Source: Lophium mytilinum (lineage: Eukaryota; Ascomycota; Dothideomycetes; Mytilinidiales; Mytilinidiaceae). Taken from it: 64,000 nucleotides of DNA. The position numbers and the translations under genes were made by a program. Numbering within the stretch: position 1 is the first letter of the stretch; each line of letters starts with the position of its first letter. The stretch covers positions 1,357,832 to 1,421,831 of the forward strand of contig MU004191.1 of NCBI GenBank assembly GCA_010093605.1, in the 5' to 3' direction. A model generated the notes under the pieces. The model made no database searches, had not been told where the DNA came from, and was given only the letters and a program-made list of their open reading frames with translations. Shown piece by piece: positions 43,401-55,700 of the stretch.

Positions 43401-45205
43401 ATCCTGCTCCCAGCTCAGCTCCCAAGGAACCAGTCGCGTCTAACGCTTTCACCTCTTCTTCTAAGGAGCCAACCTCTGACATCGGCTCATCGAATTCTCT
43501 CTTCCAGAAACCCACCAACGCGACCGAAACGCCAACACCCTCCTCCAAGCCGTCTACCACGTTCTCAGGGGGCAACCCCCCCGCGACGGCCCCACCTGCT
43601 TTCTCAGTGAAGCTCCTTCCGGCCGGTACCACCAACGGGATACAGATGCCCAAGTTCTCACTAGGCTCGGGAACTCCTAATTTCATGCAGCAGTTCGCCA
43701 AGAATGCCCTGAGTGCCGAGGAGATTTTGGCGGAAGAGAAGAAGAAGGCGATGCGCGACCTGCCTGACCCAGACGATTCCGATTACGAGGAAGAATTGGC
43801 AGAATTCGAGGAGAAGTGGGAAAAAGAGCAGAACGAGAAACGCGCTAAGAAAGCGGCGGCGTCTTCGACAGCCCCGGTTTTCCAATTCACACCGAGCGGT
43901 TCGAACGCCTCGAGTGACTCTGAAGCCGCGCCCAAGGCTACATTCTCCTTGGCTAGGCCAAGCAGTGCTGCCTCGAGCAACGGACTTTTTGTTTCACGCA
44001 ACAATAGCCCAACGCCCTCGACGAATGGCGGTACATCAGTTTTTGATACGCCAGCTGCACAGTCTACCCCATTCGCGAACATCTTCGGCCATCTTTCCGG
44101 AGGTGAATCAGGCGCTGACGCTGCTGGTGAGGATGATGATGAAGAAGAGGAGACTGAGGGGTCTGATGACCAGGACCCGAACGATTCCACCCCTGTTGTT
44201 GCTCAGCAGACTTCTACCAAGCGTAAAGAAGTCGACGAGCAATCCGAAGAGGACGTGCTCGAGGAGACTATGAGGCGGAAGCGCCAAGACCGAACTCCAC
44301 AGGCCGAAAAACAAATCGAGAGCACGCAAGCACCTGTCCAATCGAAGGGCAAGAGCATATTTGATAGAATCAACCACGGCCCCGACGGGCAACCAGAGAG
44401 GGAACTTCCTACTCCTGAAAGCGGGAAGGCGAATGGAGCGTCTGAGACCCCGAAGGCAACGATGTTCGGCAGCTCACTGTTCCAACCAAACACATCACTG
44501 TCCGGCGATCAAACTTTCAACCGCGAAGGCCCGATCAAGTTTTCATCGACCGCGCCCGCTCCCTTTAGCTTCACGGCTACCAGCCCAGCAAATGGCAAGA
44601 ATTTGTTCGCAAACTTGACGCCATCTACGCTAGCTCCCTCGAACGCCGCACCGGCACAATCACTCCTCGCCCCGCCCGGCACAGCGTTCGGTCTTCCTTC
44701 CGGATTCAACTCTCCATTCATGTCTCGCGCAGCAACCCCATTCTCGGCGGATGAAGCAAGTGGTAAGGAGTCGGGAGACGCCAGCGGAAAGACTCAGGAT
44801 GAGGACAAGCTCACCGATGCCCAGCTTCAACTCACCGATCTCACCGAGACTGAGAAGCGAGAGAACGATGTCTTGTTCGAATGCGATAAGTCGAAGGCTT
44901 TGGAGCACGACAGAGGTTCCAAGAACCCTGGAGGCAGTTGGGAAAATAGGGGTTTGGGCCCAGTTCGCATCCTAAAGAACAAGCAGACGGGAGTCGTCAG
45001 CCTTCTTCAGCGTCAATCGCCTGGTGGCAGAATCGTGGTCAATGTGCGAATCTTACCTGGAATCCCCGCAACCGGCGCAGGGAAGAGCATCAAAGTGCCT
45101 GTTCCGTCGAGCGGCGATAGGCCAGCTACGTGGTGCTTCAGATTCGGGACCGAGGAGAGCGCGGCCGATTTCATGAAGACATGGAACGAGAACAAGCCAT
45201 CTTAA
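40459..45205 (+). CDS. nup2: FG-nucleoporin with Ran-binding domain (Nup2/Nup50 type)
   Basis: The model is join(40459..40586, 40782..40830, 40871..45205), 1503 residues; the first two exons encode 59 residues (MSKRQIEV..., ATAAQLANRK). Ser/Pro/Asn-rich sequence with many FG dipeptides follows (GFGQ, NIFGQ, SIFG). A central helical region has VGYDPVTGKVTSLDVRKATL and WCQREKLRILNRGF. There is an acidic segment near 1090-1120, and a C-terminal Ran-binding domain (from DKLTDAQLQL; VLFECDKSKA, WENRGLGPVRILKNK, WCFRFGTEESAADFM). Nup2-type proteins bind Ran-GTP and importin-alpha at the nuclear basket and, in Aspergillus, move to chromatin in mitosis. Intron 2 is only 40 nt. Two near-identical 37-residue segments (SAAPSPRP) lie at about 42850-43015. 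Confidence 0.9.
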
Positions 45206-45845
45206 GCATTCGGTGGCATGTCTTCGAGAACGATACTTGAGATTGGTCAGGTAGCCTGAGCGGCTCTAATCATCAGATTGCATCCATTATTTCTTTCTTG
45301 GGCGACCTCTTTTCTTGTAAATGGACTTTTCTGCAAAAGGTCTTTTCTTAATTCAAATTTTCGGCGGTTTGTTCTGCATGGGAGCCGGAGTTTTCGGGCA
45401 TATGGTCCGCTAGGGATCCTCTTTGAAAAAAGGAATTGGCGATACACCTCTGTAACACTAGATTAATTTTCCTATACTGAATTTGACAGTTCATTCACTC
45501 AATCCCTCGGGAACACATGCGGTACAGCTATTGTACAAGTCACTAATCAATTCATGAGTTCTGTGTGCACAGGGTAGGGAGTTTCAATCTCAACGTCACT
45601 AACCTCCCGATCCCGCCCTTACTTGCCAACCTCCGCGAGGGGTGCGGAATGCACGCCACCTGTCCTTACCTCGACTTCAGCTCTGTGTATACTATCAACG
45701 CGCAGGCAAGCATGACTGACTGCAATTTGTCCGCTCCATCTCCTTCCTCACTCCTGGAACAACTATATACCTCTACCCTCGTCGGAGAATCGAGCACCAA
45801 TACGCATATCAACGAAACAGAATCGACCCGCAGCCCCCACGGACG
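45206..45845. other. Intergenic
   Basis: 640 bases between the nucleoporin and the small membrane protein. A pyrimidine-rich stretch before 45846 could be its promoter. No other feature. Confidence 0.5.
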
Positions 45846-46397
45846 ATGCAGCTCACCAACTTCATCCGCAACCGGCAGTCCGCTCGCGCCGCGCTCGCCG
45901 CCTGTGCACTGGTTGTCCTCGTCTTCTTCCTTAACGAGCTGCGCTGTGTGCGGTATGGGTGTCTCAGAAGAACGGGTTTCACGGGCGGGTGGGGGCAGGA
46001 GGAGATGCAGAGTCAGAACGCGAGTCCTGGGAGTGAGGGAGTGATGGAGGGGAAGACGCTGGGGTGGACGGGTGGGGAGGATGCGGGGCCGTTTGGGGTT
46101 GGGGAAAAGGAGACGGAGAGCCAGGGGATTTCACAGCCGGCGGCGGTGGTGGTTGAAGGGGGGGCGGGCAGTGTGGGTGTGAAGGAGTGGCAGGCTCCAG
46201 CGCATGTGGATGGGAGCCAGATCGCGGGTGTGGGTGGAGGAGATGGGGGTGTGATTCATGGAGGTGGGCAGGGCGCTGGGGTGGAGGCTGGGGTGGTGCA
46301 GACGGGACATGTTGTTCAGAGTGGGGGGGCGCAGAATATGGGATTGGGATTGGGATTGGGATTGGGTATGGGTGTGGCTGGGTTAGATGGGACTTGA
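45846..46397 (+). CDS. Small single-pass membrane protein, Gly-rich
   Basis: Single exon, 183 residues. A short basic start (MQLTNFIRNRQSAR) is followed by one hydrophobic helix (AALAACALVVLVFFLNEL, about 15-32), then a Gly/Val/Gln-rich region without charges clustered as a domain. The tail GLGLGLGLGMG is encoded by four tandem GGGATT units (46340-46363). No family recognised. N-in/C-out topology is inferred from the positive residues before the helix. The coding strand becomes very G-rich after about 45980, so the true frame of the 3' half is less certain. Confidence 0.45.
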   Translation: MQLTNFIRNRQSARAALAACALVVLVFFLNELRCVRYGCLRRTGFTGGWGQEEMQSQNASPGSEGVMEGKTLGWTGGEDAGPFGVGEKETESQGISQPAAVVVEGGAGSVGVKEWQAPAHVDGSQIAGVGGGDGGVIHGGGQGAGVEAGVVQTGHVVQSGGAQNMGLGLGLGLGMGVAGLDGT

Positions 46398-46549
46398 GGC
46401 TTTTGGAAGGGTTCGATTGGATGATTGTTTGGTAATCCTGTCCATGGCTAGTCTGTAGAAAAAGAGCTATGTATACCTATCGGATATAGCAAAGGCTAAC
46501 CGCGATCCTACCGGGCCCTCCTCACAGCCGAGGGGTCCGTAGTGCCCGT

Positions 46550-47485
46550 TCATGCGAACTGAATGGGATGTGCCACGAAGTACTCTTCAAGAGTGGTGAG
46601 TTTCCCCCGAGCGTTCTCAACGGCCCAGGCTACCAATTGCTCCTCGCCTGGCCCATAGTAGCCCTGCTCCTCTTGGGCCAAGAAACCCTCCGCGAAGATG
46701 TCCGCCATAAATGAAGGTATGGTCTTCTTGAAGTCGTCAACGGGAATCTGCTTGTAGATGATGGTCTTCCCGGTGGCCTTAGACAAGTGAGCAGCTATTT
46801 CTTCCAAGCTGTACAGTTTCGTGGCGGCGCAGAACCTCTTGCCCTCGTACTTGTCGGGCTCGGCGAGGATGGCGCCAACGAAGTTGCCGGAGTTCCCGAC
46901 CGCGTCGATCAAAGGCATCTTGGTCTTGGGAGAGTTGGGACGGGACATAACCCAGGCGCCATCCGGAGCCTCTTTTGGAGCTAGGAAGGTTTGAGACGCG
47001 AAGTTCTCCATGAACGATCCCGGGCAGTAGAACGCGCTCTTAATGGGAAGTGTTCGAATGTACTGCTCGATCTTTGCTTTGGCGTCGAACGGGGTGACCG
47101 CGGTGAACTTGCCGCTAGAGATCTCTGTCACTGATGGCAACGTGCTAAAGATGAGGTAGTCCACCCCTTTCTCGACCGCGACGTCGGCGATCGCCTTGCC
47201 ACTGTTGTACTCGGTAGCTACCGCGTCCGGACCGATGGAAGGTGTTGTCATGGCGAAGACGGTGTGCACGCCGGTTAGGGCTGTTTCGAGGGAGGCCCGG
47301 TTGAGGACGTCCCCCTGAACGACTTCGACCTGCTCCTTGAGCTGCTTGGCCTTCTCTGAGTTGACATCGCGGGTGATGGCGCGGATCTTGTACTTTTTGG
47401 AGAGCTCCGGGTCGCTCAGCACATACTTCAGGACTGATCCGCCCTGTTGGCCAGTGGCGCCGAAGATAGCAAGGGTTTTGGACAT
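46550..47485 (-). CDS. NmrA-like NAD(P)-binding protein
   Basis: Single exon, 311 residues. Rossmann motif AIFGATGQQGGSVL (GxxGxxG, residues 8-14), ITRDVNSEKA, VVQGDVLNRASLE, and STLPSVTEISSGK in place of the Tyr-x3-Lys catalytic pair of classical SDRs, then FMENFASQTF. This is the NmrA/HSCARG group, which senses the NADP(H) state or regulates nitrogen-responsive transcription; many members in fungi are uncharacterised. Full length. Its neighbour across about 880 bp is npr2, another nitrogen-response gene, but no shared control is visible. Confidence 0.9.
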   Translation of the reverse strand: MSKTLAIFGATGQQGGSVLKYVLSDPELSKKYKIRAITRDVNSEKAKQLKEQVEVVQGDVLNRASLETALTGVHTVFAMTTPSIGPDAVATEYNSGKAIADVAVEKGVDYLIFSTLPSVTEISSGKFTAVTPFDAKAKIEQYIRTLPIKSAFYCPGSFMENFASQTFLAPKEAPDGAWVMSRPNSPKTKMPLIDAVGNSGNFVGAILAEPDKYEGKRFCAATKLYSLEEIAAHLSKATGKTIIYKQIPVDDFKKTIPSFMADIFAEGFLAQEEQGYYGPGEEQLVAWAVENARGKLTTLEEYFVAHPIQFA

Positions 47486-48364
47486 GTTTTAGGCTGATTA
47501 AAGGAGGTGAAGGGAGGTTGGTCTTGCGGCACTTGGGCTTTTTCTCAGAAGTTCTTCGAGTTTGATGTTTGATGATTTTCTGGAGGAAAGCAGGTATGCT
47601 CGATCCTATTATACATTTTGAGCGGACGAAAAGAATGCTATCCTATGGCTTTCGGAGAGTCTTTGTTGCCGAGCATTACGAAGAAAGGATAGAGTTTCAC
47701 GGAGCTCCATGTTAAACGAGAAGAGTTCATGGGACTCCGAGAATTGTGTAGATGCGTGCGGCTGGCGAATCGTAAGCAAAGCAGCTACTCACGGGTCAAA
47801 CAACATGGACTCAGCAGACGGCTGATGATGAATTTGTACCTGTAGGTCGTGATTCAATTTACCTTTACTTTTTAGATACTCACCTAGGAAGTACTCTAGA
47901 TCTCACACTGGCCCAGAATGGCACCGCTTGAACCCCTGGCACGTCATCAAGAATTGAAAGACAACAAATACAAGAAGGCTGATAGCTCTTTGGGCCACCG
48001 TACACGCCAGACAGTGTTATAATAGTTTACCTTGTTTGATGAAGCCTAATATTCTATGGATACGGATTACGCGCATAGGGCCGCCCGTACAGAGATCTAC
48101 GCCTATGTTCTGACTTCTACGCTGATAGGGCCGAAAAAGTGTAGGAAGCTGCCCGCTAGTTCTACTTCGTAATGGTGTTTATAGCGTGCTTGTAGCCGAC
48201 CTCAACTCTTACGCCCATGTCTATCTGAACCGGAACAGTGAAGCGTTCGAAGAGACAATGCTTCTGCTTAAGCTCTTTGGCATGATATTGAGTAGTCACG
48301 TGGATTTTCATTGGCCTGGGTGATTCACGCAGAAGTAGGTACGGGCGCGACCCGCGATCCTACC
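47486..48364. promoter_or_regulatory. Divergent region, NmrA-like gene / npr2
   Basis: About 880 bases between divergent genes. It would carry both promoters. Nothing else recognised. Confidence 0.45.
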
Positions 48365-49998
48365 ATGCCCACCAGAATGATTAAGTCTATCTTTTTCACG
48401 CGCTTCCACCCGGAAAAAGGTGAATGCTCTGTCCATGCATCATACATATAAGAAGGTTACTGACCTAATACTAATCAAGGCTCACGCGTTCTCCATCAAG
48501 TCCCCGAAGGCTCCATCACGCCCTCGGCGTCTCCCTCAGCGCTCAAACAGCCCCTCTTCCACTTCCCCTCCGTCTCCGACTATATAATCCCACGGCAAGA
48601 ATTCTGCGATCGCCTAGTCACAACCTGCACGAACCGCTACCGCGTCGTGGGATACCCGGTCTGCATCAAGGGCGAGGGAAAGTACTATCGGAATGAGTTC
48701 ATCTTCAACTTTGCGCTCGTGCTGGACGAGGATGCTGCGGATTGGGGAAGCTATGCAAGCGTGGTGAGAAAGTTAGGGAGGCTTCTCAGGGCACTAGAGG
48801 AACAAGGAGGCTTTCTGAGTCGAGAGGAAGATCTGAGAATGTTTGAGGACGACGAGGACGATGGACTGTCCTGGAAAGAGCTTGGACAGACAGAAAGTCA
48901 GACAGATGATGATGATGAAAGGGAAGATAGACATTTCAACACATGGAGATCTGAACCGTCTGGCAGTGGAGGAAAGGTGTATGCACTCTGTGAGATGATT
49001 CTGGAGGATTTGAACAACTACTGCGAGTGCATGATACCGATAGGTACTACTCCTACGAATCCATTCATCAAAAGCACTCTCATCTAACTATCCGCTCCCA
49101 AGTAGACGACTCGAACACCATCAACCTCAAACTCTTCCCCACGCACCTCCCGCCCGCGCCCATCTTCGCCTGGCACGTCCCGCTCCTAACCATCGACCTC
49201 TCGTCCTTCTCCTCCACCACCATCTCCTCCGACCTCACCCTCACGCGCATCCTCCCCTACATCGACGGCACACGCTCCGTCTCCCACCTCTCCCAACTCG
49301 CCGACACCGACCTCAGCCTCACCCGCAAAGCCGTCCAGCACCTCGTCTACTACGGCTGCGTCATCCTCCTCGACATCTTCCACTTCAACGCCATCTACGC
49401 CCCCACCGCCGAGATCTACGACTTCATCACCGACCAGAGCCTACAGGAGGAGTGCGCGCGCTACGTACGCATCCCGCACATCAGCCTGGCGCACGGCGCG
49501 CGGGACGAGCGCAAGACGCTCGCCGCGCGGAACGTGCTAGCCGAGGACGGCGGGAACGAGGCGGCGGCTGTGGACGCGGACCGCTATCGCGTGCCGAAGG
49601 AGCATCTGGTGAAGCTGTATACGAGCCTGAAGCAGGGGCTCACGCTGCGCAACTGGGTGCTGGAGAACTTTGAGCTGCTGACGTGTGTGGATGTGCGGAG
49701 GTTCATCACGTTTGGGGTCATCAAGGGGTTCCTGTACCGCGTGCACAAGTACGCGATTGCGACGTCGTCGTCGGGCGTGGCAGGGTTTGAGGAGGAGAAG
49801 AGGCGGGAGGTGCTGATGAAGCCGCTGGAGGGGGAGGGAAGGGCGTATGGGTCGGATGCGAGTCGGGAGTTGCCGCTTGCGCGGTATTTGGATGGGTTGC
49901 ATAGCTTTGATGAGATCTGCACGGAGCTGAGAATGAATGAGAGGGATGTTTTGGAGAGGGTGAAGGGGTTTGGGGAGGTGCAGATAATACATCGATGA
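48365..49998 (+). CDS. npr2: Npr2, GATOR1/SEACIT subunit
   Basis: The model is join(48365..48419, 48480..49043, 49106..49998), 503 residues. Start region MIKSIFFTRFHPEKGSRVLH, then FHFPSVSDYIIPRQEFCDRL and RVVGYPVCIKGEGKYYRNEF; a longin-like N-terminal domain, an acidic insert, CMIPIDDSNTINLKLFPT across intron 2, and a C-terminal winged-helix part. Npr2 with Npr3 and Iml1 forms the GAP complex that switches off TORC1 on amino-acid shortage. Either ATG 48365 or 48377 could start it; the latter gives the usual MIK- start. Intron 2 ends in AAGTAG, two acceptors three bases apart. Coding strand changes from C-rich to G-rich around 49500. Confidence 0.93.
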
Positions 49999-51072
49999 AA
50001 GCGGATCTTGAAGGCATTTGCTCGGCTAACAATCAGTCGGAGTTTTGGTAGTTGTAAGACAGCTTGATCTTGAAGACAAGGTTCTCAACTTTTATGAGTG
50101 GGCCCGGAACACGCTGTATGATACGTGAGAAGTCCGGAGAGTCTCAGATGTGAGTGGTAGAAGGTGCTTGACAATCAGAAGGGGAGCGCGAGAATCTTGG
50201 TATTCCACCCCCTAGGAATCCCATAGATGCATAGTAAGATCATGTCACTCATCATCTTGCCCGTGCTAAGTAAGTCGTCGTCGCGAAAAGCAACACCATC
50301 GATAGACATCTACACCCCTCGTATAAGTACACGCTACGTTCAATAGGGCATACACTGCCTGCGCGAGGGGAGGCGGCAGAGACCCAAAAAGGTCCCATCA
50401 CAATGGCGTTGAAAGGAGTGGCCCTGGCGTGTTACAGAAGATAGAAAGCCGCCAGGACTAAGAGAACTCGCCAAGGAAACTATGAAGAGACAAGCATTTT
50501 GGGTGTGATAAGAATAGTACAGCAATGTAACATATGATGGTGGTAAAATCCGGGCGCGCTGCCGATGAAGGTCTCCGTACGATTTCTTTCCTTATACCCC
50601 CTCCTCTTGCGTACCAAAGGTCCCTTGAAGATTGTTTGCGCCTTTCAATGCAACGCCAGTTCCATTCTCTTTCTGAACGCGACGTGTCGGGCATATAATT
50701 AGTAGTATCGACGTCACTCTCATGTGTCGCAAGCATGATGGTGTCGATGCCTCTCGCCTGCCTTGCGAACCGTGCGGATAAATTGTGTTCCCCCAGACGC
50801 CTCTTGAATACCAATAGCTTTGAGCCTCCATCTCTTTAAACCCCATGGACGCCACATGATTGTACCACCAGAAAAGAAATCGCCGAGAGAAGTCGTGAGA
50901 TAAGCCGTAAATTCGAATTAGTTTGTAAGGTTGAGCACGCTCCAGTACGTGGAGGTCCGAGAATTGGATTGAAGTCCCGTCATGATAAACACAAGCATGC
51001 AGTCTGCTAGTAGACGAAAAGTTCCGAATATGTGGAGCAAGGAAGACCGAAATGAATGATGCAAAGGGAAAG
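49999..51072. other. Convergent 3' intergenic region
   Basis: About 1.07 kb between npr2 and the second zinc-cluster gene. Open frames on the minus strand (50458-51215) have no resemblance to known proteins; part may be 3' UTR. Confidence 0.45.
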
Positions 51073-52745
51073 CTATCCTGCTTGGTAAATACGACCAAGA
51101 CCTGAAACCGAACCACGGTGGGACAGATTTGTGCCGTGCTCAAACGAGTCACGCCGCAAAGACTCCATGCTGGTTGCATGCTGCGGTTGAGATAGTGGCG
51201 AATATCGTTGTCCATTCACGAGTGTCCCTTCGGTTGCTGCGGCCTCCCCCAGAGAATTGCGCTTAGATGATTGCTCCACACCGAAGGTGTATAGATTGGG
51301 ACAGGAGTCCTGGCGAGAAAGAGCCATTTCGCCAGAAGAGCAGACGGGAAGGGTCTGTTGGCGCATGAGCGAATAGCCTGAGCCCAAAGATGTTGCTGGC
51401 ATCGTCGAGTCTGAAGACGAAGTACTGCTGTAGGACATCGAGGGCGCAGTGCTGATAGGAGATGGCTCGGGACTGTTTGTCTCTGCAACGTGATAACCAA
51501 ACCCGGGCTCCGGAGCGGATACTGCGGACATGTATGTTTTCAAGGGGTTTGGTGAGGTCATGTCGCCAGAGGAAGAGCTCGCGATTGAACTCGGGCGGCC
51601 GCTGGCTCTGCCACCTTCGGTGGACCAAGGCATAGCGGCTTTCGTGTAAGTACCATTCGAACTGACGGTGGTAGTAATGGTAGTACCTTGAGCAGCTGGT
51701 AACAGTCGGGTCGGGATCTGGTCCACTAGCGCCGTGGGCAAAGACCGGGTCGTCTGCTGCGGAATTGGCAACTGTCGGTCAGTCAATGCGACCGGAAGAG
51801 TCGAGTTGAGTGATGTCATGTTCAATGGCGAAAAGCATTCAGTGGTAACTGCTGGTCGTATCGGGGTCGTGAGGTATGGAAGGCTGTTGCCCGCATAGGT
51901 AGTCGCAGGGTTGTCTTGATCGAGATATACGCCGGTGCCGTTAGGCATTGATTTATGGGGCATTTGGCTCCATCGGAGACTACTCTCTGGTGCGGTATAT
52001 ACAGAGCTCATAGGCCCTGGCCCCATCAGACAAGCACTGTTGGTAAGGCCGTAAGACTCTACAGGGGAGTCATCAGTGAAGGGGCTTGATGACCAGGGCT
52101 GGGAGTAAGCCGTCTTCGTATTGACGGAGGGATACTGGGTGCTAGGGTAGACTCGCTGGCATGTAGGAGAGCTAGCTGAGTATATTGGAATCATTCCATT
52201 CTGATTGGAACATCCGGTCGTCATGCTGCTGAATTGGGCAGCGATGGGACCGGTCATGACGATGCATGCATCTCCAGATCCAACCTGCTCGCCGGATTAG
52301 ATAGCCATACATTTACGTACTAGAATCATCAGGGGACGAACTCGATTGAATTGACACTGGCTGATATCAGCACCAGAGCCCCTACAGTTGTCGCATCCCA
52401 ATCCATTTCCCGGATCGCCACTGCAACGAATCTTGCGTTTCCTGCAACGAGCGCACTGATGTTAGGTCAGCAACGGAGACCCTCTGGTTGTGAGTGAAAC
52501 AACAGGCACTAAGAGTGTACCTCACTTACTGCTACAGCGATGCGGCGTCTAGGTTGTCCACCACCCTGTTCTCCTTCCAGATCCCTGACCGAAGAACCGC
52601 GATGCCGAGAAGTGACCGGATAGCCACGGAAATCGGGGCGCGTGGAGTTAGACAGGAAAGACGGAGCATTGCGGTCGCCAGAAGAAAGCCCGTACCGTTG
52701 CATGGCGAAATCGGGGTAACGCCGGACGGGCTCGTAGTCGTTCAT
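51073..52745 (-). CDS. Zn2Cys6 transcription factor with Ser/Thr-rich C-terminus
   Basis: The model is complement(join(51073..52284, 52342..52455, 52530..52745)), 513 residues. The N-terminus MNDYEPVRRYPDFAMQRYGL is followed by a basic run, and the zinc cluster is spelled across intron 1: RRRIAVA-CARCRKRKIRCSG, then GLGCDNCRGSG...QC (C-x2-C-x6-C-x9-C-x2-C). The remaining 400 residues are Ser/Thr/Pro/Gln-rich, with no fungal-specific TF middle domain. This two-part layout recurs among filamentous ascomycetes, but I cannot name the orthologue. Intron 2 (57 nt) uses a weak GTTCGT donor; a stronger GTACGT lies 21 bases on but would leave a 36 nt intron. The region upstream is unusually long and gene-free. 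Confidence 0.82.
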
Positions 52746-55700
52746 GGCGCTGGCAATGCGGTCTGGAGCAATGTTAATTAGGATGCAGTATGAACAAGGA
52801 CAGAGGGTATGCAAACTGCAGGTACAGTGGAATGGAAGCACACGTAGGCTTGCTTGCAGTCAGAAGCAGCGTGCGCCCCGATTGAGTTCGACTCGAGCTT
52901 TCGACAATGAGCAGAGACAGGCCACAGCAGTGGCCAGACAGGATTGTAAGGGTTATGATCCAGAGCTTCTTCGCAGTCGCAACACCCTCGAAGACTGGAG
53001 CGGCAGACTGAGCGTGCATCGATCTGGGCTTGTAAAATTTATACACATGCACGGAAGACGGCGGTCAAGATTCCGGGGTGATTGCTCGTAGGTGCGCTCA
53101 ACTACGTGGCGAAAGTGATAGCTGAGCCGTCGTTCTGTGAAGCGTGCTGTTCCTGAAGAATCTGGATGTCTTGGGAGAAGGGTCAATAGCCCATAAAGTA
53201 GTTTGCAGACGAAACAGTCGAATAGGTATCACTCTAGTGGCGGCCGGCTGCAGTGGTGGCCCTGTGTACCAATCCTAGGGCAGCACGCGCCAACGAACAA
53301 GGCCATGTCCAACGGTCGTCTGGCCCTCTGGAGTGCGATAATGTGTAACCAAGGTACAAAAGCTCCCACCGGTACGTCGTCAGACATGTGCACAGCCCGT
53401 CTCCCCCCGTTGAAGGAGCCGGCCGATGAGCCCAGCGCCCTCTGCGGCAACGCACCCGAGACAAGGTCGCCCCCGTCGAGACAGGAAATAGACGAAACAT
53501 GCGGCCCAAGACAGTGCAAATTTGAGGAGGAAAAGACAAAGAGCTAGACGGCAAGGCACAGTAGCCTAGCGCCGCGGGGTTGGTAGCAACCCACTCCGCA
53601 TGCGACCCCCACACAATCCCCTTCACTCTTGGTCGTGCTTGGTATTCGTCAGTTTTGTGCGTTTGCTCTCTGCGCGTGGTACCACGAATTCCGGTTTGGT
53701 CGACAGATGGAGTAGTTGCACGTGTTGACTGCTTGCATCGAGAGTCTGCATCTTTGGGTGGCTATTGTCGTTTAATGACCATGCAGTGTAGCAAACGTCG
53801 AGGGGAGATCTACGCACACCGAGAGTCCTCTTAGGCCGAATGAAATGCGCCGCGCGAAGAAGCTATTGCGTAGGCGCAGCGTGAAACGGTCGAATACTGT
53901 GCCGTGATTTAGTAGTAGACACCATGGCCAACGTGGAAGCGGAGAAAAGAAGAGCAACTCGAAGCGCACTATCAAACTGTGGGGACAGCCAGCTCAAAAG
54001 ATGTGCGTTGATACGGTGAAGCGGGACCATGACAAACAGGTATGAGGATTGCCACGGCCGCATGCCAAGTAGGGAGAATTTCAGGTGCGCTCTGGCTCCG
54101 GTAGAATACCACAACAGATAGGGACATCTCAGCATCCAGAATGACGAGACTGAAGTCGCCATGAAAGGATGGGGTCTGCGATCGACCCTGCGTTCGTGCA
54201 TCCGATATGACGGCGGTGGGTGGACGGCTAATCGTTGCGAGCAAGGCTAGAGCCGCCCTCAGATCAGACGCTGGTTCCCACGATGGAGGGGCGTACATCA
54301 ACGACAGAGCGGTACACCACATCTGGACTGCGGGCCGGTGCACTTTGGGGTAGCCGGCGTCTTGCCAAAGTAGACCCAGTAGCCGCTACCCCTGTTGCGG
54401 AAGATTCGTCAAGTCATCCAGTGCTTTTCCGCAGTAGGAGATGACAGCGATGCAGCAGAGTGGGGCGGCAACGGCGGCGCAAACAGAGCCCCTGGAGACG
54501 ACCCAGCCCGTTACAGTGTCACCGTCTGAGGCGTCATGAGATGAGAATCCCCGGACTTGCCTACACGTGATCTTAAATCACTCCTTATTGCCAAGGATCG
54601 TGGAGAGGTCTCAGTAGGGAACGACATGGTCGTCTCTCCCTTCGCGTGCAGAAGCAGGGACGCGATGAAGCTTAATCCAAAGCGCGAAAGAGCAGGAGTG
54701 CAAACCAACCAAGGCTCAATAACAAAGGAGTCGCTGGCAAACAAGCTAGGGTATCTAGGTGGATGCCTTCGATCGTGATGTTTCACAGCAACTCTTTGGT
54801 GACGAGCTTTTGGGACGCAGCCCACAAAGTCCTTGCCGATGCGCTAGAGCTCACGTGGTCCTCGCAGAAAATAGCAGAATGAGACGTTGCAGAAGCTTTT
54901 TGGGGCACATACACAGTGGGCGGTTGAACAACCATTCTGCATAGGAAGAGAAAGAGCACTCGGAGACAGAGAGAACTCCTCAGATGTTATTCTATCGTCT
55001 GAAGTGCAACGAGCCAAATTTAGTGCAGCTTTGGGCAGTGTGCATGAGCTCTGTGAAACAAAAATCTGCATCGTCGATGCAGATTCGGAAGCGGACGAAG
55101 CAAGCCACTGGAGGACTGCAGAAGGTCGGACAAAAGAGACAGGTCGGCATCTTAACAAATGCTAAACTAGGACGTGGACGAGCCGTAGCTAGACGTCAAA
55201 GCCACTAAAACGGCCGAGGAGCAAGCAGAAGAAGAAGAAGGCGGGTTAAGTGACGGAAGAGGTGAGCGGGCCTAGCTTTCGGGATGCCGAGAGCGTGTGA
55301 TGGTGCGGAGAAAGGCCCGAGCGAAGAGGAGGCTGCCCGGGAGGCTGAAGAGGCCCGTTCCTAGGTAGGGTAACGGTGGCGACGACAGTGAGTGGCTGGG
55401 CATTGCCTTCATCCATGGTTCGCGGGCTGGTCTGTGAATCTTCAGGGTTCTGCAGGCGGTTGTGGATGCTGTGCTGCAGCTACCCGTCAGAGAGGTCCAG
55501 TTGCAGAATAATAGCCCGCACGCGCCCTCCCGAGCCCTAAGAGGCCACGGAACGTGAGTAGCCAGCCGTTTGGCTGTTGGCCGCCATCCAGGTGCTCTCG
55601 ACAGACACAGACACAGCGTGGATGTTCTCATCTGCACGCCAAATCGGCTTCGTTCCCAGTTGCCGCGTGTCACGCTCGATTGTAGCGCGGCATTGTGTTT

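Noticed and set aside
46340-46366. GGGATT tandem units, at first sight telomere-like
   Set aside because: Only four units, not TTAGGG, and they encode the Gly-Leu tail of an open frame; treated as a microsatellite.
53203-55673. Many 60-130-codon frames in the 3.4 kb gap
   Set aside because: They overlap one another on both strands, lack domain motifs and intron-linked continuity.
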